From Penaeus vannamei (lineage: Eukaryota; Arthropoda; Malacostraca; Decapoda; Penaeidae), in assembly GCF_042767895.1 (NCBI RefSeq), contig NC_091564.1, forward strand, positions 10,452,294 through 10,502,293: 50,000 bases of DNA, in the 5' to 3' direction. The translations under genes were made by a program, and so were the position numbers. The notes beneath the pieces were generated by a model. That model was given only the letters and a program-made list of their open reading frames with translations. It was not told the origin of the DNA and did no database searches. Positions within the stretch are counted from its first letter, which is position 1; each line of letters opens with the position of its first letter. Shown in pieces: positions 23,556 to 36,400 of this stretch.

Positions 23556-24992
23556 GATTGGCGGATAGTTTTGTTTGTATGCTTGCTTTTTATTGTCATG
23601 TTTAGTATTTATTAAATGAAGAATCGAACGAAAGCGCGGTGTTAGGGATTAGTCTTTTGTACTGGAACAGCGGTAGTCGCCAAAGCCGCCTAGCGCAAAA
23701 CTGGGCGTGGGGGTGCGGGGCCGTGTTTGGTACGTGACGACTGCTGTTCTGCAGTGGAAGTGACAGGTGGAGACGAGGGCTGACACGCCGTATCAGGGGA
23801 AGTTAGTAAGTGATTAGGGGGAAAATGTGAATGAATGAAATGTAATGGTGACGGAGGGTCGGAAGAATGATGTGGCTTATCATACGAAATGGATTTTATT
23901 AAGAGAACTGACTTGAAAAACAAGACAACAGAGAAGAAACAGGGGAGAAAAGCGCCCGAGCGCAAGGGAAGAGGACGCGGGTAAAGAGTGGGAAAGGAAA
24001 TGGGCGGAAGCGGATAAATCTTGGAAGACCACACAAAAAAAGGAGACGCAGAGGGAGTGTCCGAGTGTTTCCTTTCGTCCTCGAGAGAAGTGAAGGAAAA
24101 TTTCTTCGTCTCGGGGGGAGTGTCGGCACTTCGGATCTCGACGGAGGATCTTGACGGTTTTATTATTTTTTATCAATATTTGGTGCTGGCGGTGTCATCG
24201 TTTGCCCTGTTTAATTGTTATTGTTGCCGTCATAGTCTGTATCGGTAGAGCTGGTACAACTGTCACTTTTGATCTTATTATTACTGTTTTGATCTTGTTA
24301 TTATTGTTCTTATTGTTGGTGTCGGGTCGTTGTTAAAATATCATTTACCAGTACCCTACTTTTCTTGCTTTATTTATTGCTCTGTTTTTGCTATACTCGC
24401 GGCCATTAAAGTTTGGAGATTACGTAGCCGCAAGCATAAATTTCATCTGACGTCATTTTGTGCTGTTTTTGTCATTACCGGGATTAGTGACCAAGAAAGC
24501 ATGGCTCTCAATCGCCGAACTTTCGAGAACTCCTTGAATGTCCGTTTTTTAATTTCTTTATTACTTTTTGGTTTAGCATTTTGGTAATAATACGACAAAA
24601 AAAAAACATTTGAACAGATGGAAGGAGAAATAAAAGATTGAGAGAAAAAAATAATTATGCTTGAGAAACCCGTTTGAAAATGTCGAAGACAATGGACGAA
24701 AGTAGAGAAAGATTAAGAAAATTAAATACACGAAGAAAACAAATAGGATCCTGTAGAATCAACTTGATGCCGCACTAATGCCCTCTGAACCGCGAATTAA
24801 TCAGGCCGAGGCAGCCCTTAATCCGCGGAGAAGTTTCACGTGATTAGGACGACGTCGGGTGTCGGGGCGTTATCGGGAGTGGGGAGTGGGCGCTGATTGG
24901 AGCCGCCCGCGTGTGTTTCGAATTAAGGGAGATACGAAGGAGTCGGTGAGATGGACCAGCTTCCTCGGAGATGATGGAGTGTCTTGGCCCGG
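23556..24992. other. unique sequence, no gene recognised
   Basis: Mixed to AT-rich DNA. A CRE palindrome lies at 24448. The frame at 24330-24587 encodes a partly hydrophobic 85-residue peptide matching nothing known. Confidence 0.4.
24448..24455. promoter_or_regulatory. CRE-type palindrome TGACGTCA
   Basis: Perfect octamer, flanked here by TTTTG rather than the usual C. Confidence 0.35.
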
Positions 24993-25147
24993 AGGTGGTG
25001 GAGGTGTGTGGGGGTGGGGGTGGAGGTGGTGGTGGAAGTGGTGGTAGGGGTGGTGGTGGTGATGGTGGTGGTGGTGGTGGTGGTAGAGGTAGTGGTGGAG
25101 ATGGGGGTGGTAGTGGTGGTGGTGAAGGCGGTGGTGGTGGAGGTGGT
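24993..25147. repeat. (GGT)n-rich imperfect array
   Basis: GGTGGT units with GGA and GGC variants over about 150 bp. It gives poly-Gly, poly-Val or (minus strand) His/Pro frames. Confidence 0.9.
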
Positions 25148-25284
25148 AAGCTCTTACCCCTTTGCCATGGCCAGACTTGCCAATCACGTGACAAGTCCTC
25201 TCTCTTTCCTCTGCCAGATCACGTCCGTCAACACCCAGGTTTTTCTTCCACAGTCCAAAAAGTTTTATGCAACCTTCCCGCCTG
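25148..25284. other. short unique stretch
   Basis: An acceptor-like GGTTTTTCTTCCACAG ends near 25252; no matching donor. Confidence 0.3.
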
Positions 25285-25400
25285 ATACATATGTATATAT
25301 ATGTGTGTGTGTCTGTGTATGTATGCAGGCGTATGCATGCATATGTGTGTACCTACGTATATATGTATATACATGCGTGTATACGTGTGCATATTTTAAA
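25285..25400. repeat. degenerate GT/AT/GCAT microsatellite
   Basis: Mixed TATA, TGTG, GTAT and GCAT units. Confidence 0.75.
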
Positions 25401-26085
25401 GTATGTTTGAAGAAAGAAAAGAAAGACAGCAAACCTTATGTTCTGTTATCGATTGGTACAGTAAGGCCTCTGGTCCGTCTAGCACAAGGAAGACCGAATT
25501 GTCAATAAAATATAGCAGGTCGCGTCCAGTGACAGGCGGGAGCGAGGGCCTGAATGCGTGAGGAAGACTGAGAGCATTGGAAAGCATGAGAGAAATCCTA
25601 TGATTATACTGAGGCTTTAGTGTAAGAAATAATGCAGATACAGAGAATTTCAGAACCAAAGGAAGATTAGGTTACAAAAGAAAAGAAAAAGATAAGTCGG
25701 ATTATGCTTTGAAGATAAATATGGGATTCACCTACCTCCTCCCCCCTCCCCCCCACACACACACCCTTTTCACCCATCGCCAAGGCTTGAGAACTGTAGT
25801 CTCTCGGCCCCGCACAAGGACAGCCTCCTTCCCGCACGCAAGCGAAAGCACAAAAAGGCCCCTTCGAGTCCCAAATCATAAAGCGGAATTGTCTCTGCCG
25901 AGTCCTCTGGGAAATGGGGCAGAGACGGGCCCTGTTTCCTGTAGTTAGACGGAACGCAAGGTCTAACTTCACTTCCCTTTTGTGCTTGTGTTTGGGAGAG
26001 AGCGAAAGAGTGGGAGGAGGAGGGTGGGTGAATGAATGCGTGAACGAATGAATGAATGAATTAGAGATAGAGAGAGAGAAGATAA
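25401..26085. other. unique sequence, no gene recognised
   Basis: Includes C7 followed by (AC)5 at 25748-25764 and GAAT units near 26030-26060. Confidence 0.4.
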
Positions 26086-26292
26086 GGTGGTAAACAGAGT
26101 AAGGGAGGGAGAAATGAGAGGGAGGGAGGGAGGGAGAGGGAGCGGGGGGAGAGGGAGAGGGAGGGAGGGAGGGAGGGGAGAGAGAGGGAGGGAGGGAGAG
26201 AGAGAGGGAGGGGGAGGGAGAGAGAGGGGGAGGGAGGGAGAGAGAGGGGGAGGGAGAAAGAGAGAGAGATGGGGAGAGAGAGAGAGAGAGAA
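26086..26292. repeat. GGGA/GA purine array
   Basis: About 200 bp of GGGA and GAGA units with almost no pyrimidines on the + strand. Confidence 0.9.
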
Positions 26293-27100
26293 CATTTTCG
26301 TTTATTTGAGGTCTTAGTTCTGCTGTTTCGGTTCACAGGCTAGAGATAAGCTTGGCTTAATGAGAGGAGAAATTACCAAGGCTGCCTTCCTTAGTTGCCT
26401 TTGATGTTATGTTTCCTTGTTTGTCTCTCTTTCTTCTTTTTTTTACCCTGTGCTCATCTGTCTATTTTCGCTCTCATCTCCTCTCGTCTCTTCCTCTCTA
26501 TCCCCCACCCCTCATCCGGACTTCCCTCCCCTAATCTCCTACCTTATCCTATCTTATCCGGTCCTACCTTCTCCCATCTCATCCTGTCATATCCTATCAT
26601 ATATAATATATATCCTATCCTGTATTATCCTACCATGCCCTGTCTTTTATCTCTTCTCCTCTCCTCTCCTTTCCTCCCTTTTGCCCCCCTCCCCCCCTCC
26701 ACCGCCTTCCCCCGTCCTCTCTTCTTCTCCTTCCCCTCTTCCTCTCCTTCCCTTTCCCTTCTTGTTACGTCTCTCCTTCCCACCATCATTTTATTCCTCC
26801 ATCCCTTCTTCTTTGTTCGTAACCCCTTCTCTCTCTCTCTCTCTCTCTCCCCATCATTTCATATTCCCTTTCTCATTCCTTTTAGTGCGATTATATCCGC
26901 CGTTCTCTTTTGCTTTTCATCCGCCTCTCTTCTAATGGTTATTGCCCCTTTTCCCTGTGATCACAATTCACGTTTTCTGGTCCGCTTACTTCCTCGTTTG
27001 TCCTTTGTTCTATTTTCGTCTTTCTTGTTGTGCACTTGGTTTACGCTTTCCCTCCTATGTCTATCTCATTTCATGTCCGTTAATATATTTTCAGATGCTC
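26293..27100. other. pyrimidine-rich intron-like sequence with TATCC units
   Basis: C/T-rich; 26535-26640 holds imperfect TATCC/TATCY pentamers. No exon recognised. This region plus the next array forms a 409-codon frame that I consider an artefact. Confidence 0.5.
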
Positions 27101-27103
27101 GTG

Positions 27104-27200
27104 AAACACACACGCACACGCACTTAATTACTCACTTTCACTCACTCACTCACACACTCACACACTCTCTCACACACTCTCACACACACTCACACACACA

Positions 27201-27273
<73 letters not shown>

Positions 27274-27503
27274 TCACACACACACTCACACACTCACTCA
27301 CTCACTCACTCACTCACTCACTCACTCACTCACTCACTCACTCACTCACTCACTCACTCACTCACTCACTCACCCACTAACTCACTCTCACTCACTCACT
27401 CTCACTCACTCACTCACTCACTCTCTCACTCACTCACTCACCCACTCACTCTCTCACTCACCCACTCACTCTCTCACTCTCTCACTCACTCACTCACCCT
27501 CTC

Positions 27504-27561
<58 letters not shown>

Positions 27562-27562
27562 T

Positions 27563-27617
<55 letters not shown>
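27104..27617. repeat. (AC)n-(CACT)n-(CT)n compound array, about 510 bp
   Basis: AC-rich to about 27270, perfect CACT tetramers at 27297-27372, mixed CACT/CTCT to about 27505, then (CT)n to 27617. The order suggests CACT arose where AC and CT arrays meet and then expanded. Confidence 0.95.
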
Positions 27618-27618
<1 letters not shown>

Positions 27619-28342
27619 ATGTGATTTTTTTTTACAATACGCCCTGTGTAAAATCTATTTTTAAGTCGGTGTTGTTCTTAGCGTTGTTTGTGTGGAGGAC
27701 TCTTTTTGTTTCCCATTGTCCTCTCTTTATCTCTTTATCTATTCTGATATTCTTTTTTTTTATCTGCATTGCATCTGCAGATATACATAGACAATATTTT
27801 TGTTTTATTTCATCATACTATAGTATTGCTAATGTTATTGATAATGGTGGTGGTGGTGATGCTACTACTTCTGCTAGTGCTAAAACTGCGCTACTGCTGT
27901 TGCTGCTGTGGTTATTGTTATTGTTGTTTGTGGTGTTTTTTGTTGCCGTCGCGTGTACCCTCATAGACATGAGTATTTCTTAACGCATGAAATGGGGGTA
28001 GGGAGTAGGGCTGATAATTTTGTCTGATCGTATACAGAATCAGTTTTATATTGAAGAAAACGGGAACTTAATTATTCTTCAATTATACGTGTGTGTTAAC
28101 GATTGTTTTAATGCCTGCAGAAATCAAGTGATTGCACCATATGCCGCGCTGCACTGACGCTGTGCTTTCCGGAAAAAAGTCTTATCTCAAAACGTATCAA
28201 AACCACACTTTGACGCAGTGTTTCTGGCGACGGACGGAGCAAGCAGCCTGTGGGATCGGGCGAAGGGCGTGCTGGACGAGGGGATGGGCGCCTCGTTGTC
28301 TCTCGTCCAGCATGTGGGCGCTGCAGGGACTGGAGCTGCCGG
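27618..28342. other. unique sequence, no gene recognised
   Basis: T-rich, then mixed. The plus frame at 28132-28464 starts at a non-ATG codon and runs into a GGGAAG repeat. Confidence 0.4.
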
Positions 28343-28346
28343 GCGG

Positions 28347-28404
28347 AGGGGAAGGGGAAGGGGAAAGGGAAGGGGAAGGGGACGGGGAAGGGGAAAGGGT
28401 AGCG
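28347..28404. repeat. GGGAAG hexamer array
   Basis: About nine GGGGAA/GGGAAA units. Confidence 0.9.
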
Positions 28405-28798
28405 ACATTTGCAGTCCGCTTGTTATCCATGGTAGGAAGAGGGAGGAAGCGACAGGAAGTTTAGTAGATAAAACGAGGGGGAGGAGGGAAGGGAAGGGAT
28501 GGATATAAGATTAAAGAAATAGTAAAAAAAATGGGAATAGAAGAGTTGAGGAAGAGAAGGATAGGATGACACATCTGATGAAGGATGACCGAAGGTAACG
28601 AGAGCGGAGACATATAAATTCACAGTAATTTGATGCTCAGTTTTAAGGATACCTGTACGAGAGGAGGGATTATAATGGAAATGATTCCCGCGTGCTCTAT
28701 CTAATTTATCAGCCGTCCGTGCGTCGCTCTCTGAAGTCATTGGGCCACTGGATTTAGGGGATGACGTCGATCGCGTATAAACGGAGTTACGGTGAACA
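28405..28798. other. unique sequence, nothing recognised
   Basis: Purine-rich at left, mixed at right. Confidence 0.4.
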
Positions 28799-28874
28799 TT
28801 TTTTTTTTTTTTTTTTTGTTAGGGATAACTTTTTGATTAAAAAATGAATATCTGGTAGTTTTTGTTCTTTGCAG

Positions 28875-29104
28875 GTTTTATTTTGGCTGTGGTTGTGAGT
28901 TTGCGATGTGATCCGCAGGCTTTCATTCAAGCGATTTATTGGATTAAGACTGTAATTCCAGACCTGCAACGCCCGGTTCAGACCGCAATGACTTCCAGGA
29001 ACAAGCATTCTCCATTATTCCCCCTGATGAAGGATGCCAAGGTCACAAGGTCCTTCTGGCGGAACATGAAAAACCATCAACCCCGTTCGACCTCTTGCAC
29101 TTGA
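28875..29104 (+). other. possible terminal coding exon, family unknown
   Basis: A good acceptor (GGTAGTTTTTGTTCTTTGCAG, ending 28874) opens into a frame of about 76 codons that ends at TGA 29102-29104. The peptide starts with a hydrophobic stretch (GFILAVVVSLR) and has balanced residue use, unlike repeat-derived frames. I recognise no family. There is no upstream exon in phase that I can name and no clear poly-A signal nearby. Confidence 0.15.
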
Positions 29105-29200
29105 CCCGACCTGACCTTTTGTAGTTCCTGTTCGTCGTTCTCGGGTTCGTCTCCCATTCCGGCTCGCCCAGTCCGATACGTGCGCGAGCATAGAGATCGT
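29105..29200. other. short unique stretch
   Basis: Nothing recognised; contains TGACC-type half-sites near 29105-29120. Confidence 0.3.
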
Positions 29201-29400
29201 TTTTATCATTATCCGAGATTATTGTTATTTTTTATCGTCATTATCCGACATAATTGTTATTTTTTTATTCATCATTATCCAACATAATTGTTATTTTTTA
29301 ATCATCATTATCCGACATGTATATATTTTTTAATCATCATTATCCGACATAATTGTTATTTTTATCGTCATTATCCGACATTATTGGTATTCCTATCATC
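29201..29400. repeat. ~32-bp AT-rich minisatellite, 6 copies
   Basis: CATTATCC recurs at 29207, 29239, 29273, 29306, 29338 and 29369 (spacing 32, 34, 33, 32, 31), followed each time by GACATAATTGTTATTTTT or a variant. Confidence 0.92.
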
Positions 29401-29837
29401 ATCATCGCAAAGCTGATGATGATCACTATGATCACAGCAAACTCAAATAGAATTACAATCCTGCCGTTCGCTGTTTCATACCTCCGGCTCCGAGTCTCCC
29501 GATCCGAAGATTCGCGAGCGGCATTTCCGGAGGCGCCCCGTCGCGTCGTCCCGTGGCCCGCGCTCGGCCCGTGACGCATGGAGGGGGAACCTGTCGGGGT
29601 GACTCACTCGCGCGCTCAATACCAACCACGTCGTCCATTGTTATACTTACTGGCTTGGGGAAGGGCCGTCGGGGCGTGAATTGTTTATTATTTTTTTCTT
29701 CTGGTTTTGTTTTTTTTCTTTTTCCCCTTTTGTGACGTTTTGTAAAAATTTTGCTTTTAACGGGCGCTGCTTTTGATTGATAATTAGTCACAGGGTGTTA
29801 CATTTCCTGGTCCGAGGTTCAAGATTTCTATTCATGA
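29401..29837. other. unique, GC-richer stretch
   Basis: GC-rich at 29490-29680 between AT-rich arrays; no gene recognised. Confidence 0.4.
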
Positions 29838-29921
29838 TTATTATATATATCATTAATATCATTATAATTGTTAGTTAATAATAAAGATAATTATAATACT
29901 ATTGTTATTTATTATTGTTAT

Positions 29922-29952
<31 letters not shown>

Positions 29953-30110
29953 TTTATTATATTTTTATTAATAAGAATAATATTTTATTATTATTATTAT
30001 GGTTATTATCATTATTGTTGTTTTATTAATATTATTATTAATATTTTATTATTGATATTATTATATTTACTATTATTATCATTGTCATTATTATTATTTT
30101 TATCCTATCT
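29838..30110. repeat. (TTA)n-rich AT array
   Basis: TTA/ATT trinucleotides with frequent variants over about 270 bp. Confidence 0.9.
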
Positions 30111-30288
30111 TCGTCGTCGTCGTTTTCCCTATCTAGTTTTTTTCTCTGGTGCGTCCACAAGCACGTTCGCTCACGAGGTCCTCCCTCCTCACGCCACAGA
30201 GTAAGCCTTTCATCGCTCCGTAGCTTCACGGCTTGCCTTCTTGCAGCCGACCACGCAGCCGCCATTTCTCATCCCTGGGGCACTGCCG

Positions 30289-31127
30289 TATTTTTAGATT
30301 ATTCTAGAAGTTTTTTTTTTTTTTTTTTTTTTGGGGGGGGGAAGAATTTGTTATTAAACTACGCTATCTTGGTTCACCCAATTACTTCCGGAAATATACA
30401 CATTTCTGGCCTCCCGTGCGGAAGGGCTTGCGGTGACGTCACACGAGCATAGTATCGGCTCTCTCTGCTTCCACCTTGTACCACTACTCCACCTACTCCA
30501 TATTTTTAGATTATTCTAGATTTTTTTTTTTTTTTCTTTTTTTTTTTGGCGGGGAGAAGAATTTGTTAATAAACTATCTTGGCTCACCCAATTACTTCCG
30601 GAAATATACACATTTCTGGCCTCCCGTGCGGAAGGGCTTGCGGTGACGTCACACGAGCATAGTATCGGCTCTCTCTGCTTCCACCTTGTACCACTACTCC
30701 ACCTACTCCATATTTTTAGATTATTCTAGATTTTTTTTTTTTTCTTTTTTTTTTTTTTTGGCGGGGAGAAGAATTTGTTAATAAACTATCTTGGCTCACC
30801 CAATTACTTCCGGAAATATACACATTTCTGGCCTCCCGTGCGGAAGGGCTTGCGGTGACGTCACACGAGCATAGTATCGGCTCTCTCTGCTTCCACCTTG
30901 TACCACTACTCCACCTACTCCATATTTTTAGATTATTCTAGATTTTTTTTTTTTTCTTTTTTTTTTTTGGCGGGGAGAAGAATTTGTTATTAAACTATCT
31001 TGGTTCACCCAATTACTTCCGGAAATATACACATTTCTGACCTCCCGTGCGGAAGGGCCTGCGGTGACGTCACACGAGCATAGTATCGGCTCTCTCTGCT
31101 TCCACCTTGTACCACTCCTCCACCTAC
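30289..31127. repeat. ~211-bp tandem repeat, 4 copies, with paired ETS-like and CRE palindromes
   Basis: The start motif TATTTTTAGATTATTCTAGA recurs at 30289, 30501, 30711 and 30923 (units 212, 210, 212 bp). The differences are mostly in a T-rich run near the unit start. Each unit contains TTCCGGAA (30386, 30596, 30808, 31017) and TGACGTCA (30434, 30644, 30856, 31065), always exactly 48 bp apart. Copies 2 and 3 share TTAATAAACT and GGCTCACCC, while copies 1 and 4 have TTATTAAACT and GGTTCACCC, so the inner copies look like the most recent duplication. No open frame, terminal repeats or pol III boxes are evident. It could be a young satellite seed or an expanded regulatory element. Confidence 0.95.
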
Positions 31128-31625
31128 GCCACCCTCTCCCTTTAGCTTCTTGTCTGCTCATCCACTTTTTCCCTTCACCTCCCACTTCTTCACTATTATT
31201 TTCTTCCACATCCCTTCCCTCCTTCCACCTCATTCAGTATCCACCAATCATTTGTGTATTTTTCCTCCACCTTCTCTTTTTCTCTCCCTTTTCCTCATCC
31301 TCCTCCTTTTTTCTCCCTTTCCCTTTCCCTCCTCCTTTTTTCTCCCTCTTCCTCAACCTCCTCCTCTTCTCTCTCTCTTCCTCCACCTCCCCCTTTTTCT
31401 CTTCCTCCACCTCCCCCTTTTTTTCTTCCTCCACTTCACCCTTTTCTCTCCCTCTTCCTCCACCTCCCCCTTTTTCTCTCCCTCTTCCTCCGCCTCCTCC
31501 TTTTCTCTCTCTCTTCTTCCACCTCCTCCTTTTCTCTCCCTCTTCTTCCACCTCCTCTCCCTTCACCCACTCCTCCACTTACTCTCTTCTTCATCGTTTT
31601 CCACCTCCTTCACCCACTTCCACTC
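31128..31625. repeat. CTC/CCT-rich minisatellite
   Basis: About 30-bp imperfect units around TTTTCTCTCCCTCTTCCTCC fill 31265-31560. Confidence 0.8.
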
Positions 31626-32944
<1,319 letters not shown>

Positions 32945-33056
32945 CCTCTCCTTCCCTCCCCTCCAACCTTCTCCCCTCCCCCTTCCCTTTTCTCACCCCG
33001 CTTCCTTTCCCCCCTCTCTTTCTACCTCTACCCTTCTCTCTTCCTCTCGCTCACAC

Positions 33057-33088
<32 letters not shown>
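32945..33088. repeat. pyrimidine-rich tail and (GT)14
   Basis: CCTCCC-rich to about 33055, then GT dinucleotides at 33060-33087. Confidence 0.85.
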
Positions 33089-33093
<5 letters not shown>

Positions 33094-33930
33094 TGTCTGT
33101 ACCTTTGTGAACGTACCATGTGTACACAACCTCGATGAATATACCAGGTAATGTTTCCAAGATTAGAGGGCCGAACTGGGCCGGCGAACGCCAACCTTTG
33201 GCCCAAATTCGGCCGGAAGTGTGGTCGATAGTCGCGTGATTTTAGGCTCTTTTATCAGCTTGAAGGTTCCGGGAATTTCTTTGGACGGAGTCGGCAATTT
33301 GTCTGCGTCCGAGCGGCGGTGGTCTAGCCGAGGTGGAGCCGAGGAGGAATTGGGGAGCGGCAATTATGCTGTGGCGAATGCATTGGATATTTGGGAAGTC
33401 CCTGTTTTTCCATCTACTTTTCTTTTTTTTTTTGAAATCAGTATTTTTCCTTGTAATTTTGAAGATTTGTTGCAAATCCATAACTCTGTCTTTTTGGTGG
33501 GGAGGATATCGTCATTCGTTGCATTATTTTTTATTGTTGTTAGTCAGCCCTTTTTTTCTTTTTTGTCTTATTTTACAAGTAAGGATTTTAGATTTATGAT
33601 TGTATTTTAGCGTTGTTTATTTCCAACTAAGTCTGCATAAACTAAGTTATAGATATGATAAACTTTGAAAACAAACAAATAAAAAAAGACACAAAATTAG
33701 CCACGGACGTCGTTTGAATCCTATTTTGAAATAATATGTAAGTGCTCCGCTCTTGCCTGTACTGCTTATCGAGTGTCACGGTTCCCCGGCGCACATTCCA
33801 CGCAGACAATGGCGGGGACCGGGAAGCATTCGGGGTAGAGTTACGTGGCAACTGATACCCATGAAAAGCTTGCTGTTTAGCTTTGGCGTACCTGCAGATG
33901 GTTAGGGTTCGCGACGGGACGGCTCGCGCG
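33089..33930. other. unique sequence, no gene recognised
   Basis: Contains the inverted repeat at 33169-33214 and a donor-like CCAG|GTAATG near 33148. T-rich after 33400. Confidence 0.4.
33169..33214 (+). repeat. imperfect 14/15-nt inverted repeat with nested mini-hairpin
   Basis: GGCCGAACTGGGCC (33169-33182) pairs with GGCCCAAATTCGGCC (33200-33214) except for a small bulge. The 17-nt loop itself begins GGCGAACGCC, which can form a small stem. Confidence 0.65.
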
Positions 33931-33931
33931 C

Positions 33932-34125
33932 GCGTGCACACACACACTGAGAGGGAGAGAAGAAGAGAGGAAGAGAGAGAGAGAGATGAAGAGAGAGAGA
34001 GAGAGAGAGAGGGGCGGGGAGAGAGAGAAAGAGAAAGTAAATGTGTGTTTGTGTAAATGTGTGTGTGTATGCGTGCTTACGTGCGTATGCATTCGTACGT
34101 GTACGTGTGTGTATGCGCGCGCTCT
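33932..34125. repeat. (CG/CA)-(GA)n-(GT)n mixed microsatellite
   Basis: CGCGCGCGTGCACACACACAC at left, GA-rich to 34038, then degenerate GT/CGTA units. Strand composition switches from pyrimidine- to purine-rich near here. Confidence 0.8.
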
Positions 34126-36169
34126 TGTGTCTTTGTGCAGGGATAAGTATGGCCATGCACCATTATGGATGGATGTGCTTTTAGGTTCACGTGCATGTGT
34201 GCTTTTGCTGAAGGTGTGTGCCGGAAGTAAAGTGCTTCAAGGGATGTCACTGGATCCTCCTAATGCCTGCGCCTTGTCAGCATCCCCTTGTACCTTGCAA
34301 CGAACGACCCTTCCTGAAAGAGTCAACGATGTTGCCAAAGACCATGGCCTTGATGTATGATAATGTTGTTGCAGCTTTACAGGCGTTAGCGAACACCATC
34401 CCGAGACCAGTTTAACTTAGTTTCCAATTATTTAAATTAACCGCGTGTAATTATTACGGCTGTACAGCTCTGCGGCGAAATTGTCGCATGATTTACACGT
34501 GGCAGACAAAGTTCCGAGCCTGCAGCTCTCTCAGATGTGGCAACCTTTTCCCCATAACCTTGCAGTTGCTTTTCGTTCTGGCAAGAAACGGTTTCATTTG
34601 TAAACTAACATTACCTCGTGTTTTGCAACAGTATGAATTTTGTCATTCCAAGTGTACAGGGTGTTATTTTTTCAGCAACATCCGATAGCGTTGATCTTGC
34701 AAGCTGTGGTGTCTCGTGTAATTACATTTTTTGTGCAGAATATATATGAGCAGTTGGAAGATGGTAGTTTGCTTGTAATGTAAATGTTGATGCCCCAAAC
34801 ACGGCCTTGGTCTAAATTAGAGTCAGATGGTTCCTGTAGAGGGTGTAGCGGCGTGGCTTGTGAGGGCAGGCGTCTCCAGCCGGGCTTTTCTTCGCCGTCG
34901 TCGTCAGCGTCTTCGGCATAAACCATCATCCTAACCATTTCATCGCATCTTACATCCATCGTTATCTCTTCCCTTCCGCCATAAATTAATTTGTCGGCGA
35001 GGGTTGAGGATTTTTTCCTTTATGCGTGACTGATTCTGAGGATACATCTTGACGCACATTGGTGCTCATTCATTGCGCTGAGGGAGACGTAGGTTGCACT
35101 AATGGCGGCGCCTTTATGATGTAAATGGTTGCCGTGATGGATTTCCTGCGGCTGTCGAAGAGGAGTTCGGTTGCGGTGGCAGGTTTACTTAGAGACCTCG
35201 GACGGGAGAGAGATTAGGGAGGCAGAGACCGATTCATGCCGGAGAGCAGCTTCGTAATTAAACAAGGAAATGAAACGGGAGGACGTGGAATCAGTTGACC
35301 TAACAGCACAGGAGGCAAAAGTTCAGCCTCAAGGAACGGTGTCGGTAGTCGAATCCTTGTTAAGGCTGTTGACGCTTTACTTCGGCAATTTTGTTGCGAT
35401 GCGTCGACCTGTGGTAAATGTTTTGCATATCGCGTTTCATGTCACCAGAGAGAATTAAAGGAGACAGTAGAACGCAGTGTTTATGTATCAGGGTAATCAT
35501 TTTCCAAAATGTTTCTCGTGGAAAGGCCGGTAGGCAGCATGGCTCATGGCATGTTCCATAACAGTTTGCGTGGCAACCGTGGCGAGTGTTACCAGAGTGG
35601 TGTACACACCCTGATGCCAAGACCGTTAGTCAGTACAAGGCCTTAACCAACCTGTGGTACTGTTAATTAACCTTTGAGGGATCAGCCTCCCCCTTCCCGT
35701 CCTTTCCAATGTGACTCCAGTTGAGAGATGCGTGATAGAGTTTAATGGCTTGATGGCAATGAGATTGCACGTGGGCGTGTCCTGTCACCGCCTCGTCACG
35801 AAAGCACTCATCAGGATGACATTACGCCGGGGCTTGCTTCTCTCGACTTATTATTCGCCAAAATGCACCGTCAATCACTCTCTGTCTAAGGCATCTGCGA
35901 TACTGCGTACCTAGTCATCGATGCCTTTAAACCCTGCGTCGTCGAAGCTCACGCCCACACTCGCAAGAAAGCTATTTCGTCTCCTTTCCGCACTGCAACT
36001 TTTAATCTACACGTAGGACCAGTCTTTTATAAATGAAATGGTGTTTGCGGGGAGCTTTACTCTTCTCATTTCTCTTTATTCCACCTTGTTTCCTTTTTTG
36101 ACATAACTAGCTACCTACTCGTGTCTGCTCCCATTCCCTTCTCTACTCCTAACCACTGAGCAAATGAAC
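34126..36169. other. longest repeat-poor stretch, unassigned short frames
   Basis: The least repetitive sequence in the window. Two overlapping frames around 34210-34415 (one containing LPERVNDVAKDHGLDV, the other MYDNVVAALQALANTI) and an ATG frame at 35270-35458 have protein-like composition but match no family I know. Splice sites are not convincing. Decayed coding sequence or chance are both possible. Confidence 0.3.
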
Positions 36170-36400
36170 AAACGGCGTCGTCGACGTCGCTCGGGAACAG
36201 ACGAGGCCGTCCAGGTGTCGCAGGCGTCGAGACCGAGCTCTCCCGAGGCAGGTGCTGGTCGTGGCGGCTGCCGTTTGCTCTCTCGTCGCGCACGTGGGCT
36301 TCGTTCGGCGCGGCGGCTCGCGGGGTCCGCCCGCACGTGAGCACGTCTCCTCGTGCGACCTCTCCCTGCGGCTGGAAGTGATCGTGAATTCGGAATGTCC
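36170..36400. promoter_or_regulatory. CpG-rich island with two E-boxes
   Basis: Dense CG dinucleotides (GTCGTCGACGTCGC at left) and CACGTG near 36291 and 36335. The plus frame starting at GTG 36252 opens VLVVAAAVCSLVAHVG, hydrophobic like a signal peptide, but has no ATG. It could be a promoter, enhancer or an unrecognised exon. Confidence 0.25.

Noticed and set aside
26395..27624. 409-codon plus-strand frame
   Set aside because: Made of pyrimidine-rich DNA and (AC)/(CACT)/(CT) arrays; no conserved or balanced segment.
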